21,197 nt of DNA, taken from positions 1 through 21,197 of the IMG/VR virus record IMGVR_UViG_3300044695_003508. The stretch is one strand, 5' to 3'. Of this stretch, positions 1 through 6,126 are shown piece after piece. Source of the stretch: a virus. Each line of letters starts with the position of its first letter. Position 1 is the stretch's first letter. The notes beneath the pieces are model-generated. The model was given only the letters and a program-made list of their open reading frames with translations, made no database searches and was not told the DNA's origin. A program made the translations under genes and the position numbers.

Positions 1-177
1 CAGGATTTTCTTGAACGCTTGGCGCTTATCTATGGATGCGACGCATCAGACCTGCTTGACGTTGACCCGCTCCGGCCAGACCCACCCAGGTTGGTCTATT
101 CGCGATTGCGCCGAGCCTCGCCAGAAATCCAACAGCGCGCGCTTGCCGTTCTGGACGCCATACTAAAGGCAGGCTGA
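1..177 (+). CDS. XRE-family transcriptional regulator, C-terminal part (5' end outside window)
   Basis: The frame is open from base 1 and ends at a double stop (TGA then TAA). It encodes the last 58 residues of a protein whose start lies off the left edge. The opening residues, LERLALIYGCDASDLL, have the form of the last helix of an XRE/lambda-repressor-type helix-turn-helix domain, where 'LExLAxxxGVxxxDLL' is typical. A short tail of about 35 residues follows, rich in Arg and Ala, with no peptidase or dimerisation domain visible. It lies just upstream of the early promoter region and on the same strand, so it could regulate that operon. The recognition helix itself is not in the window, so assignment rests only on the domain's closing helix and the position. 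Confidence 0.6.
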   Translation, partial: QDFLERLALIYGCDASDLLDVDPLRPDPPRLVYSRLRRASPEIQQRALAVLDAILKAG

Positions 178-227
178 TAACCCGGAAAACCGGCAGCTCT
201 CTGGCGCGATAAAATATTGTGCGCCTA

Positions 228-243
228 AAGCACTTTTGTGCTT
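228..243. promoter_or_regulatory. Palindrome overlapping early promoter, candidate repressor operator
   Basis: AAGCACTTTTGTGCTT is a perfect inverted repeat with 6-bp arms and a 4-bp spacer. Its right end overlaps the first two bases of the candidate -35 box (242-247). That placement suits an operator that blocks polymerase. A second, looser inverted repeat (GGCGC at 203-207, GCGCC at 221-225) lies just upstream. As RNA the 228-243 repeat could also form a short hairpin behind the regulator gene, but the stem is weak and no proper U-tract follows, so an operator is the better reading. Confidence 0.4.
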
Positions 244-270
244 GACCGGCATGTGCCTGTGATGCACTAT
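242..270 (+). promoter_or_regulatory. Candidate early promoter
   Basis: TTGACC (242-247) matches the sigma70 -35 consensus in five of six positions. A 17-bp spacer is followed by CACTAT (265-270), a weak -10 match. It is the only likely promoter in the 118-bp gap before the first gene of the plus-strand operon, whose start is at 296 behind the ribosome site AGGGAGA. The poor -10 suggests dependence on an activator or a modest basal level. Confidence 0.4.
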
Positions 271-295
271 CTCCCCACACCACAGGGAGACGGCA

Positions 296-634
296 ATGCC
301 CAACTACACGAACCATCCGCACTATCCGCCCGGATTTGCTGGCACCAATTACGAAGCCAGCCTCGTTCCCGATGAAGTCAACGTGTCGCTGGAACAGTTC
401 AGCTTCGGGCCGTTCATCATCAGCCTCGAAGGCATGAACGACCGCATCGAAGCGGTTTACGACACCGAACTTGGCCACGTTATCGGCTACCGCGAATACC
501 ATGAAGGCGCGTGGCGTCGCTACATGATGCCGGTCTGCCTCGCCGATGTCATCGAGGCATGGTTCACGACTGGCGATGGCCTTCGCGCTGTCCAGCAGGC
601 AATCCAAGAAGCGATTGAGGAGGCGCTGTCATGA
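296..634 (+). CDS. Hypothetical protein, first gene of early operon
   Basis: The product is 112 residues and I do not recognise its family. It is acidic, soluble-looking and without membrane segments. The middle (about 45-75) alternates charged and aromatic residues as in a small beta-rich fold, and the last 30 residues look helical. The ATG at 296 is well supported: it follows an ACAGGGAGAC leader with the Shine-Dalgarno core 6-10 bases upstream, and no other start fits between promoter and gene. The stop overlaps the next start as ATGA. As promoter-proximal gene of the early operon it may act early in infection, but that is inferred from position alone. Confidence 0.75.
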   Translation: MPNYTNHPHYPPGFAGTNYEASLVPDEVNVSLEQFSFGPFIISLEGMNDRIEAVYDTELGHVIGYREYHEGAWRRYMMPVCLADVIEAWFTTGDGLRAVQQAIQEAIEEALS

Positions 635-747
635 GCCTCTTCATCGCAGCAATCCGCAAGGCCAATGCGACTGACATCATCGCGCTGGCAATCATCATCG
701 CAACCGGCGCTCTGGGTTACGCGCTAATACCTGTGGTGCAGCCATGA
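631..747 (+). CDS. Tiny single-pass membrane protein (38 aa)
   Basis: A 38-residue protein made almost entirely of one hydrophobic segment (about residues 15-35, IIALAIIIATGALGYALIPV), preceded by a short N-terminus with Arg and Lys. By the positive-inside rule the N-terminus would be cytoplasmic. It is joined to both neighbours by ATGA overlaps (631-634 and 744-747), which strongly supports its reality despite its size. Function is unknown. Tiny inner-membrane proteins in phage early operons sometimes act in superinfection exclusion or lysis timing, but nothing here shows which. Confidence 0.6.
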   Translation: MSLFIAAIRKANATDIIALAIIIATGALGYALIPVVQP

Positions 748-986
748 GCAATATTGACAACGGCGGGCCAGCGTTTCCACTCAATCACGAGATCCCACAT
801 CCAAAGGGTCTTAGATACGATGTGCATTGGGACGGCATGACCCTCCGCGACTGGTTCGCAGGGCAAGCGCTAACAATAGTTTACATGCGCTTTGAAACGT
901 CTGCAGACCCTTGCCCAAGCGATTTGGCAATGCAGGCATATTTCATCGCCGACGCCATGCTTGAAGCCCGCATGGTGCAGCCATGA
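744..986 (+). CDS. Phage hypothetical protein of the 'GMTLRDWFAGQAL' type
   Basis: An 80-residue protein with the pattern of a widespread small phage protein: an N-terminal 'NGGPAFP' stretch, a central 'GMTLRDWFAGQAL' core (about residues 31-43) and a C-terminal helix ending 'AYFIADAMLEAR'. I recall this family from many tailed phages and prophages, always without a proven function. ATGA overlaps at both ends tie it to the two small membrane-protein genes that flank it. No signal peptide or membrane segment is visible. Confidence 0.75.
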   Translation: MSNIDNGGPAFPLNHEIPHPKGLRYDVHWDGMTLRDWFAGQALTIVYMRFETSADPCPSDLAMQAYFIADAMLEARMVQP

Positions 987-1135
987 GCGAGCTAATCGGC
1001 CTTCTCATCTTCGCTGGCCTTGTCGGCTTTTTGTGCGCCGCTGCACTTCGCGGGACTGTCAACGCCATCGCACCAGAGCCAGACGGTGAGCCGGGACGGA
1101 CGCCAGAAGAACGCTATCGGAGGACGCAGGAATGA
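983..1135 (+). CDS. Small single-pass membrane protein (50 aa)
   Basis: A 50-residue protein with one hydrophobic N-terminal segment (about 4-23, LIGLLIFAGLVGFLCAAALR) and a charged tail, 'PEPDGEPGRTPEERYRRTQE'. The layout is that of a small type I/III membrane protein with a cytoplasmic tail. The ATG overlaps the preceding stop (ATGA, 983-986) and its own stop overlaps the next start (1132-1135), so it belongs to the coupled operon. It is the second tiny membrane protein within 500 bases. Function unknown. Confidence 0.6.
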   Translation: MSELIGLLIFAGLVGFLCAAALRGTVNAIAPEPDGEPGRTPEERYRRTQE

Positions 1136-1341
1136 GCCTCGCAGACGCCTTTATCAGCCTTGCCAAGACGCAGCGCCGCCTTGCCGGTGAATACGCCGCA
1201 GACCTTCGCGCTGGTCGTTATCCGATGTCAGCCGACAAGCATCGGCGCGAGATTATCCGACTGCGCGCCGCTGCCCGTGAGCATCTGGAATGGGCGCGGC
1301 GGGAACGTCAGTGGACAGACAGAAGGGAAGCCGCAGAATGA
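1132..1341 (+). CDS. Small charged helical protein, hypothetical
   Basis: The product is 69 residues, basic and Arg/Ala/Glu-rich, and should be almost wholly helical ('IIRLRAAAREHLEWARRERQW'). No family recognised. It is coupled by ATGA on both sides and sits directly before the Gp157-like and ERF genes, so it may accompany the recombination module; position is the only evidence. Confidence 0.6.
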   Translation: MSLADAFISLAKTQRRLAGEYAADLRAGRYPMSADKHRREIIRLRAAAREHLEWARRERQWTDRREAAE

Positions 1342-1829
1342 ACCCGCAATTCCTTCAGCAGCTTCGCGCTGCACATGCCTCGCTGATCGAGGCACACCCA
1401 GAACTGGCAACCGATGACGACTTCCTTGCGGACGTAATCGAAGGCGAGACCGACGCGCCTGCCATCATGGAACGGCTCGTTATCGAACGCCGGGAAGCAC
1501 TCGCCAACGGTGAAGCGATGGACAAATTGGCGGAGGATTACGCGAGATTGTCCGACCGCTGGACAGCCAGAGCCGAAGCCCGCCGCAAGCTGATGGGCTT
1601 GGTTCTGGACGCAACCGGGCTGCGCAAGATGGCCACCCCAGCCGGAACTGTGAGCATGTCACCGGGCCGCGTGTCGCTGTCACTGGCAGACGATTTTACG
1701 CCACCGCAGGGCTATGCGCGAACCAAGATTGAACCCGACAAGGCTGCCATCAAGGCAGCGCTAGAAGCCGGAGAAGTGATGCAGGGTGCGTCACTCGTGA
1801 CCGGCAAGCCAATCGTGAAGGTGCTGTGA
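1338..1829 (+). CDS. Siphovirus Gp157-like protein
   Basis: A 163-residue protein. The N-terminal half is a long helix (about 40-95) containing 'LAEDYARLSDRWTARAEARRKLM'-like heptads. The C-terminal half has the family's marker order: 'DATGLRKMATPAGTVSM', then a beta strand, 'P.GY.RTKIEPDKAAIKAALEAGEVMQGASLV'. That matches the siphovirus Gp157 family, common beside annealing proteins in phage recombination modules. The molecular role of the family is not settled. The ATG at 1338 is chosen because it overlaps the previous stop as ATGA; an in-frame upstream start would run deep into the previous gene. The ERF gene follows with a TGATG overlap, so the two are probably made together. Confidence 0.8.
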   Translation: MNPQFLQQLRAAHASLIEAHPELATDDDFLADVIEGETDAPAIMERLVIERREALANGEAMDKLAEDYARLSDRWTARAEARRKLMGLVLDATGLRKMATPAGTVSMSPGRVSLSLADDFTPPQGYARTKIEPDKAAIKAALEAGEVMQGASLVTGKPIVKVL

Positions 1830-2470
1830 TGATCCAGACCAGTGACAATGTGGACAAGCTGTTCGTCGCCATTCACGCCGCTCAAGGCGCGATGCGTGGT
1901 GCTACCAAAGACAGCAAGAACCCGGCATTCAAGTCGTCGTATGCCTCGCTGGAAAGCGTGATCGACACCGCACGCCCTGCCCTGCAATCGGCCAATCTGG
2001 CATTCACGCAGGCACCTGGTGCGTTGGTGGACGGTGCCATCGAAATCACCACGATGCTGATGCACACAAGCGGCCAGTGGCTCCGCTCGACGCTTCATGT
2101 GCCGCTGCAAAAGCGGGATCCGCAAGGCGTTGGCTCGGCTATCACATACGGATGCCGGTATGCGCTGATGGCCACGCTTGGTCTGCCTCCGGTGGATGAT
2201 GACGGCGAAGCTGCAATGGACCGCACGCCACCCCTCAAGGCAGGCTATTCACCGCCGCCAAAGGCACCGCCACCGGCTGCGACTGACAGCCCTGCCCTCG
2301 CCACTATCACGGCAGCATTGAAGCTGTGCGATACGATTAAGGCGCTTGACGAATGGTGCGAAAGCGACACGAACAAGGTTGCGTTTAACGCCCTGTCTGA
2401 CAGCGAATACGACACGCTCAACAAGCGCATTTTGTGGGTTCGCGATAAACTTGTCAGGGAAGCAGCGTGA
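1829..2470 (+). CDS. ERF-family single-strand annealing protein
   Basis: A 213-residue recombinase of the ERF (essential recombination function) type, which anneals complementary single strands and serves phage recombination or circularisation. The core domain (about 5-130) shows both family signatures: 'KNPAFKSSYASLESVID' near residues 30-46 and 'VGSAITYGCRYALMATLGL' at 101-119, followed by the acidic 'DDDGEA'. A Pro/Ala linker (about 135-155) leads to a small helical C-terminal part. I chose ATG 1829, which shares its A with the preceding stop and has GAAGG upstream; a GTG one codon earlier (1826) is possible. With the Gp157-like and HNH genes it forms the recombination part of the early operon. 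No phage exonuclease is visible beside it. Confidence 0.88.
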   Translation: MIQTSDNVDKLFVAIHAAQGAMRGATKDSKNPAFKSSYASLESVIDTARPALQSANLAFTQAPGALVDGAIEITTMLMHTSGQWLRSTLHVPLQKRDPQGVGSAITYGCRYALMATLGLPPVDDDGEAAMDRTPPLKAGYSPPPKAPPPAATDSPALATITAALKLCDTIKALDEWCESDTNKVAFNALSDSEYDTLNKRILWVRDKLVREAA

Positions 2471-2799
2471 ACATCGGCCACAACATTCCGCCTTCTGAGC
2501 AGTGGTATCACGCCGCCCAGAAGTGGGCTGACCTGAACGCTGCCGCCGACATGCTGGAGGAAGGCAAGAGCGCCTTCCTCTCGCAAAAGATGATCAGACT
2601 TGGCGACATGCCGGTGAGCAGGGCCGAGTTGACTGTGAAGGCTTCACCGGAGTGGGCGGACTACATCAAGAAGATGGTGCGCGCACGCGAACAAGCGAAC
2701 CTTGCGCGGATCGAAGCCGAGTTTCTGAAAATGAGATTTACCGAATGGCAGGCGCAAGACGCGAACCAGCGCCAAGAATTGCGGATGGTGCGGACATGA
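2467..2799 (+). CDS. Hypothetical helical protein next to ERF
   Basis: A 110-residue, largely helical protein starting at GTG 2467 (GTGA overlap with the ERF stop). The C-terminal half reads 'RAREQANLARIEAEFLKMRF' and then continues as charged helix, a pattern I recall from small unnamed proteins beside recombinase genes in alphaproteobacterial prophages. No catalytic motif or membrane segment is seen. The location suggests an accessory to DNA recombination, for instance a partner of ERF, but that is inference. Confidence 0.65.
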   Translation: MNIGHNIPPSEQWYHAAQKWADLNAAADMLEEGKSAFLSQKMIRLGDMPVSRAELTVKASPEWADYIKKMVRAREQANLARIEAEFLKMRFTEWQAQDANQRQELRMVRT

Positions 2800-3176
2800 A
2801 ACGCAAGCGCATCAGCACCAAGGCCCGGCTCGCCATCTTTGAGCGCCATTCCGGCGAATGTCACTTGTGCAAAGGAAAGGTGCAGGCCGGAGAAGCATGG
2901 GACGTGTCGCATGAAATCCCGCTGGAATTGCTAGGCGCTGATGACGAAACCAACTGGCGTGTTGCCCATCGCAAGTGCCATCGCGCCCACACCGCAACGG
3001 TTGACATTCCAGCGATAGCCAAAGCCAAGCGCCGGGAGGCTATCGACAAGGGCGCGAAAGCACCACCAGCCAAGCCCATCCAATCCGCAGGCTTTGCGCC
3101 GAAACCCGCGAAACCATCCACCGCACGCCAGCCCGACAAGTTGGCTGCACTGCCTCGAAGGGCGATCTACCGATGA
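2796..3176 (+). CDS. HNH endonuclease
   Basis: A 126-residue HNH nuclease, a metal-dependent DNA-cutting fold. Visible residues: zinc-type Cys22 and Cys25 in 'CHLC', the first catalytic His in 'DVSHEIPL' (His39), Asn53 in 'DETNW', and 'HRKCHRAHT' (58-66) supplying Cys61, His62 and His65. All expected elements are present, so it should be active. The last 50 residues are a basic, Pro/Ala/Lys-rich tail likely to bind DNA non-specifically. It is read from ATG 2796, overlapping the previous stop as ATGA. HNH proteins in phages may be packaging-associated or homing nucleases; inside the recombination operon and far from the head genes, a role in DNA processing is more likely than packaging. Confidence 0.85.
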   Translation: MKRKRISTKARLAIFERHSGECHLCKGKVQAGEAWDVSHEIPLELLGADDETNWRVAHRKCHRAHTATVDIPAIAKAKRREAIDKGAKAPPAKPIQSAGFAPKPAKPSTARQPDKLAALPRRAIYR

Positions 3177-3442
3177 AACTAGATGACGTGCAAATTGAAG
3201 GTCTCATTGACTGGACAAATGACCCGTTCATACGCGGGCCGCATGAAACTGCGCACATCGCCAAGTGTCTGCCGGACACCATCCGCTCCCTTGCAACCGA
3301 GGTGCAGGCAACCCGCGCATTGCTCGCCAGCTTCGATGAGGATTGGCTAGAGGAAATCATCACTGACAGCATAGACCTAGACTGGACGCCACGCACCGCA
3401 GCTAAGGCTATCGTGCGAGCGATGAAGGGGGGGGATACATGA
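3173..3442 (+). CDS. Hypothetical acidic protein (89 aa)
   Basis: The product is 89 residues and acidic ('FDEDWLEEIITDSIDLDW' near residues 54-71). No family recognised and no membrane segment. Joined by ATGA to both neighbours. A run of eight G (3427-3434) near its 3' end encodes part of 'KGGD' and sits just upstream of the next start, where it can act as that gene's ribosome site. Confidence 0.6.
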   Translation: MKLDDVQIEGLIDWTNDPFIRGPHETAHIAKCLPDTIRSLATEVQATRALLASFDEDWLEEIITDSIDLDWTPRTAAKAIVRAMKGGDT

Positions 3443-3639
3443 CACGCCCTGCCCGCGTCACGATGTCAGACATGGCAAGGGCCGTCCGTGCGGCTGATGC
3501 TGGACGTGTGCCGCGTGCCGTCGAGATAGCGCCTGACGGGACTATCCGCATTGTGCCAGTTGACCCATCACCCCGGCCCGTCATAATGCCCGCACCGTGG
3601 ACGCCAGACCAGTGGCTTGGATATGGGAAGGCCGACTAA
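3439..3639 (+). CDS. Small phage hypothetical protein (66 aa)
   Basis: The product is 66 residues. The plan, 'VTMSDMARAVRAADA' helix then 'RAVEIAPDGTIRIVPVD' beta hairpin, is one I recall in many short proteins of alphaproteobacterial phages, which pair a small helix with a 'DG(T/R)I' strand. No function is established. The tail is Pro/Trp-rich. ATG 3439 overlaps the previous stop (ATGA) and lies 4 bases after a G8 tract acting as Shine-Dalgarno; the stop shares its last A with the next start (TAATG). Confidence 0.6.
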   Translation: MTRPARVTMSDMARAVRAADAGRVPRAVEIAPDGTIRIVPVDPSPRPVIMPAPWTPDQWLGYGKAD

Positions 3640-3851
3640 TGCCCGACATCAGCATGTGCGCAGACGACGAATGCCCCGCCCGGTCAAGGTGCTACCGGCA
3701 CAAGGCCAGCGGGACGGTGCCGAGCGAATATCAGCAGGCGTTCACGGATTTTCAGCGGCAGCCGGAAGACGAACGGTGCGGCGATTTCTGGCCGGTTTTA
3801 CATACAAACCGCATTTTTGTAGTGCAAAGCGAACAGAAGGGCAAGCCATGA
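3639..3851 (+). CDS. Small cysteine-rich phage protein, possible metal binding
   Basis: A 70-residue protein starting 'MPDISMCADDECPARSRCYR'. The three cysteines in the first 18 residues plus 'ERCGDFW' later (about 46-52) suggest a small zinc knuckle. I recall similar short proteins ('MCxxxxCPxRxxCYR ... RCDxFxP') from alphaproteobacterial phages, all unnamed. Start at ATG 3639 shares its A with the previous stop. ATGA coupling to the next gene. Function unknown; nucleic-acid or protein binding through the metal site is a guess. Confidence 0.65.
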   Translation: MPDISMCADDECPARSRCYRHKASGTVPSEYQQAFTDFQRQPEDERCGDFWPVLHTNRIFVVQSEQKGKP

Positions 3852-4057
3852 CTGACAGACAAGCACTTGAACAAGCGTTAGCCGTCTTGATTGCAATCAT
3901 GCAGATGAGCGACCGCGTTAAAGAATGCGGCGGGCTTACGTGCCTATCAGGCATTGCCGCTGCAAACACTATGCAGAACAGCATCCAGAAGAATGGCCCG
4001 CGCTTGGCAAAACTGGCGATGCACCTGCGCGACGTGTCGAGCGAGGCCACCCCATGA
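3848..4057 (+). CDS. Hypothetical helical protein (69 aa)
   Basis: The product is 69 residues and mainly helical, with two cysteines in 'ECGGLTCLSG' (about 27-36). No family recognised. The start context CAAGCCATGACTGACA (3842-3857) is repeated exactly at 4441-4456 before another operon gene. ATGA overlaps on both sides. Longer upstream extensions of the frame are rejected because they run antisense to no advantage and across the previous gene. Confidence 0.55.
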   Translation: MTDRQALEQALAVLIAIMQMSDRVKECGGLTCLSGIAAANTMQNSIQKNGPRLAKLAMHLRDVSSEATP

Positions 4058-4392
4058 CTGACAACGAACTGGCCGACGCCATCGAGCGGCTGACACGCGA
4101 GCGGGATCAAGAGCGCCACGCCAGACAACTGCACAGCGCCGAGATTGCGCGGCTGACGATCGAGCGGGATGAGGCGCGGGGTGGGCGGGAAGCTCGCCAT
4201 CGTGCGTGGCTAGAAGCCAAGGCCCGCATCGCCGAGCTGACCCGCGAGCGGGACGAGGCGCAACGTGAGAACATGGACATGGTGTGGCAACGGCGCAGTG
4301 CAGAGTTTCGCGCCAAAGCCGCCGAAGCCCGCATCACCAAGCTGGAAGCGGCGCTGGATAGCTTACTGCGCGATCAGCATGGCCGGCTATGA
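4054..4392 (+). CDS. Coiled-coil protein, hypothetical
   Basis: A 112-residue protein that is one long, highly charged coiled coil. The segment 'LTRERDEA' and its variants occur three times (near residues 12, 33 and 61), spaced 21 and 28 residues, that is three and four heptads. The DNA shows the same repeats. There is no globular domain, membrane segment or catalytic motif. It starts MTDNELA, almost the same as the gene at 4447, which also begins MTDNELA. Probably an oligomeric scaffold or spacer; function unknown. Confidence 0.6.
   Translation: MTDNELADAIERLTRERDQERHARQLHSAEIARLTIERDEARGGREARHRAWLEAKARIAELTRERDEAQRENMDMVWQRRSAEFRAKAAEARITKLEAALDSLLRDQHGRL
4087..4262 (+). repeat. Three imperfect in-frame DNA repeats in the coiled-coil gene
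   Basis: About 29-base copies start at 4087, 4150 and 4234. They share CTGAC followed by CGAGCGGGA and a GAGCGC/GAGGCGC end. Spacings of 63 and 84 bases keep frame and heptad register, as expected if the coiled coil grew by internal duplication. Confidence 0.6.
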
Positions 4393-4450
4393 CGACTGCA
4401 TCGCAGACCACGCCAACCGCGCACGAACCGCATTGGAGGACAAGCCATGA
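4379..4450 (+). CDS. Possible 23-aa mini-gene filling the only gap in the operon
   Basis: ATG 4379 (inside the end of the coiled-coil gene) opens a 23-residue frame, MAGYDDCIADHANRARTALE and three more, whose stop forms ATGA with the next start at 4447. Without it this would be the only untranslated gap in a chain of stop/start overlaps. No clear Shine-Dalgarno precedes it, so it may be translated by re-initiation or be a remnant of a longer gene. Low certainty. Confidence 0.3.
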   Translation: MAGYDDCIADHANRARTALEDKP

Positions 4451-4635
4451 CTGACAACGAGCTAGCCCTTCTCGCCTCGCAGCGCCTGCCCGGCTTCGAG
4501 ACCGTCCGCGTCATCGCGTCTGAGTTGCGCGAGGCACGGAAGCGCGTGGAGTATCTGGAGGGCGAGTTGCTACGGGTTAAAGCCGCCGCCACATACGGCG
4601 CGAAGATGGTCAAGGAAATGAGGGACGCGCTATGA
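4447..4635 (+). CDS. Small coiled-coil protein, hypothetical
   Basis: The product is 62 residues, 'MTDNELALLASQRLPGFETV' then a helical, heptad-like stretch ('LREARKRVEYLEGELLRVKA'). The first seven residues and the surrounding 16 bases copy the start of the gene at 4054, suggesting duplication or recombination of gene starts. GGAGG at 4436-4440 is the ribosome site. ATGA overlap with the next gene. Function unknown. Confidence 0.55.
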   Translation: MTDNELALLASQRLPGFETVRVIASELREARKRVEYLEGELLRVKAAATYGAKMVKEMRDAL

Positions 4636-4820
4636 ATGAATGGCAACCGATTGAGACAGCGCCTGAAACGCCATTCGTGAATTTCTTAGTCGTAGAACAA
4701 TCAGACATTTATTTTGCATTTCAGGATGACGAATTGCAGTGGTGGGTCAGGTCGGAAGCCCGACAATCCTGCGACCCAACCCACTGGATGCCACTCCCCT
4801 CCCCACCGGAGGCCAAATGA
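4632..4820 (+). CDS. DUF551-like protein
   Basis: A 62-residue protein beginning 'MNEWQPIETAPETP' and ending 'PTHWMPLPSPPEAK'. These bracketing motifs define the DUF551 family, small proteins of unknown function common in phages and prophages. The body between them is a short beta-rich segment ('FLVVEQSDIYFAFQDDELQW'). All family landmarks are present, so it is probably intact. ATGA overlaps join it to both neighbours. No function can be inferred beyond belonging to the early operon. Confidence 0.75.
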   Translation: MNEWQPIETAPETPFVNFLVVEQSDIYFAFQDDELQWWVRSEARQSCDPTHWMPLPSPPEAK

Positions 4821-5170
4821 CCAGCCAAGCCAGCACAAGCATCCCTGATGGCGCATACGTCGCTGATGAGTTCAAGACACATCAGGAAGGGGACGTGGTG
4901 AGCATCTATGTTCCCGACAACCCGCTTTTGCATGACGACTGGACGCCACCACCACCACCGCCAGCCGATATGGTCGATCGCGCTGTATCGCTTTGGGGTT
5001 ATGCCGCGCTTATCATTATGAAAGATGGCACATTCCGGCTGACATTTGACACCGAGGACGCCTTTCACAATGAAGCCGGCGATATTGTCAGCCCTGAATT
5101 CGCCGCCGCCGTCATCAAGGAATTTGAACACGCCGCCATCATCCCGAGCGGGACAGTTCCGGCTGATTAG
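4817..5170 (+). CDS. Hypothetical protein, last gene of early operon
   Basis: The product is 117 residues and acidic, with a run of six prolines (about 44-49, within 'WTPPPPPPADMVDR') dividing a beta-rich N-terminal half from a C-terminal half with 'ALIIMKDGTFRLTFDTEDAF'. No family recognised, no membrane segment. ATG 4817 overlaps the DUF551 stop as ATGA. It is the last gene before the convergent spacer. Confidence 0.65.
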   Translation: MTSQASTSIPDGAYVADEFKTHQEGDVVSIYVPDNPLLHDDWTPPPPPPADMVDRAVSLWGYAALIIMKDGTFRLTFDTEDAFHNEAGDIVSPEFAAAVIKEFEHAAIIPSGTVPAD

Positions 5171-5217
5171 TCCAAATCCGGACTGAAATGCACCGAACGG
5201 GATAATTCAGCAGATTG

Positions 5218-5256
5218 CAGCCTGTTTTTCCGCCGATGAAAACAGACCGCAGGCTG
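5218..5256. terminator. Hairpin in the spacer between convergent operons
   Basis: The 112-bp gap between the plus-strand stop (5170) and the minus-strand stop (5283) holds CAGCCTG (5218-5224) pairing with CAGGCTG (5250-5256). Inside it is an alternative stem CTGTTTT/AAAACAG (5222-5228, 5239-5245). The position suits a bidirectional terminator, but neither side has a good terminal U-tract, so strength is doubtful. Confidence 0.35.
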
Positions 5257-5282
5257 ACTAGAACGACCGCTTCGCCTCTTCC

Positions 5283-6116
5283 CTACTCATGCCGAGTTGT
5301 TGCGGGCGCAGTCAATTCTTGCTTGCCAAACAAAAGCACTTCGGGTCCGTCAACGTGGCCCGACAGCCCCTCAAAACCTGCGCGCTTAAACAGGCTTTGA
5401 GCGCCTTCATCGCCCTTGTAAATATCGCCGCGCAAGCGAGCATACAGCGGATAACCTTCGCCATACGTCCGCTCAATGAGATTTGCTATGGCCTCGCGGT
5501 TTTGGGGTTCTGCCGCCGCTATTAGGCGGGCCTTGTCGGCTTGAGTACCGGCATAGTCGCCATAGCGATGCCCGAGGCCATTATATATATCGCGGGACCG
5601 CTGCGGCAGTGTGTAGGTCGTCCCCTCGCCAGCGTAACGACCTGCGACGTTCGGTGCCGGGGTGGTGTAAACTCCGGGGCCTAGTGGGCCACGAACAGAC
5701 GGCGTTAATTCGGTAAGCCCCGCGCGCGGAGAACCGTGCATAAGCGGATCTGAAAATGTGCTGCCGAGAGCGCCTTTCGGAACGCCGGCACCTCCACCGA
5801 GCGTCATCAGGCCCGCAATGTCTGCCGAACGCTGGATTGCCTCGTCGCTCATAGGGTCTGCTTTGCCTTGGTAAACCCTGTTGGCAAAATCAGCAAAGTT
5901 GTATGGCACCTTAGCCAGCTCAGCCGGCCATGACTGCAAGATGGCTTCCTTGATGCCAGCACGGTAATCCTGCGCCCGCCGCTGGTCCGCTTGATACAGG
6001 TCGGACGCCATGCCCCGCAGCGACATGTCAGCATCCTGGCGCTGGTCCGGAAATGCGGCCATCGGCTGGCCAACGCCGCGCATCATGGCTTCGGCTATTT
6101 TATATCGTGCGTCCAT
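5283..6116 (-). CDS. Protein with C-terminal ADP-ribosyltransferase-like (ART) domain
   Basis: A 277-residue protein. The N-terminal 120 residues are helical and resemble no enzyme; a Gly-rich patch (107-119) leads into a C-terminal region with the motif order of ADP-ribosyltransferases of the H-Y-E type: 'LMHGS' (His127), 'GPLGPGVYTTPAPNVAGRYA' (Tyr150, second Tyr161) and a late strand 'GPEVLLFGKQEL' (Glu259). This would transfer ADP-ribose from NAD to a target. I read the family from motifs, not from a database match. The start at 6116 is chosen for the GAGGAAA ribosome site 5-11 bases upstream; a longer start would overlap the DUF3310 gene. It ends the accessory operon. It could be injected with the DNA or made in the host; a remnant domain is also possible. 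Confidence 0.6.
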   Translation of the reverse strand: MDARYKIAEAMMRGVGQPMAAFPDQRQDADMSLRGMASDLYQADQRRAQDYRAGIKEAILQSWPAELAKVPYNFADFANRVYQGKADPMSDEAIQRSADIAGLMTLGGGAGVPKGALGSTFSDPLMHGSPRAGLTELTPSVRGPLGPGVYTTPAPNVAGRYAGEGTTYTLPQRSRDIYNGLGHRYGDYAGTQADKARLIAAAEPQNREAIANLIERTYGEGYPLYARLRGDIYKGDEGAQSLFKRAGFEGLSGHVDGPEVLLFGKQELTAPATTRHE

Positions 6117-6126
6117 GTCGCTTTCC

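Noticed and set aside
26-607. 193-residue open frame on the minus strand at the left end
   Set aside because: It is antisense to the regulator tail and the 112-aa gene, crosses the promoter region and resembles no protein; a shadow of G+C-rich coding sequence.
3742-4200. 152-residue minus-strand frame
   Set aside because: Antisense to three co-translated plus-strand genes with good starts; no motif, start site or neighbours on that strand.
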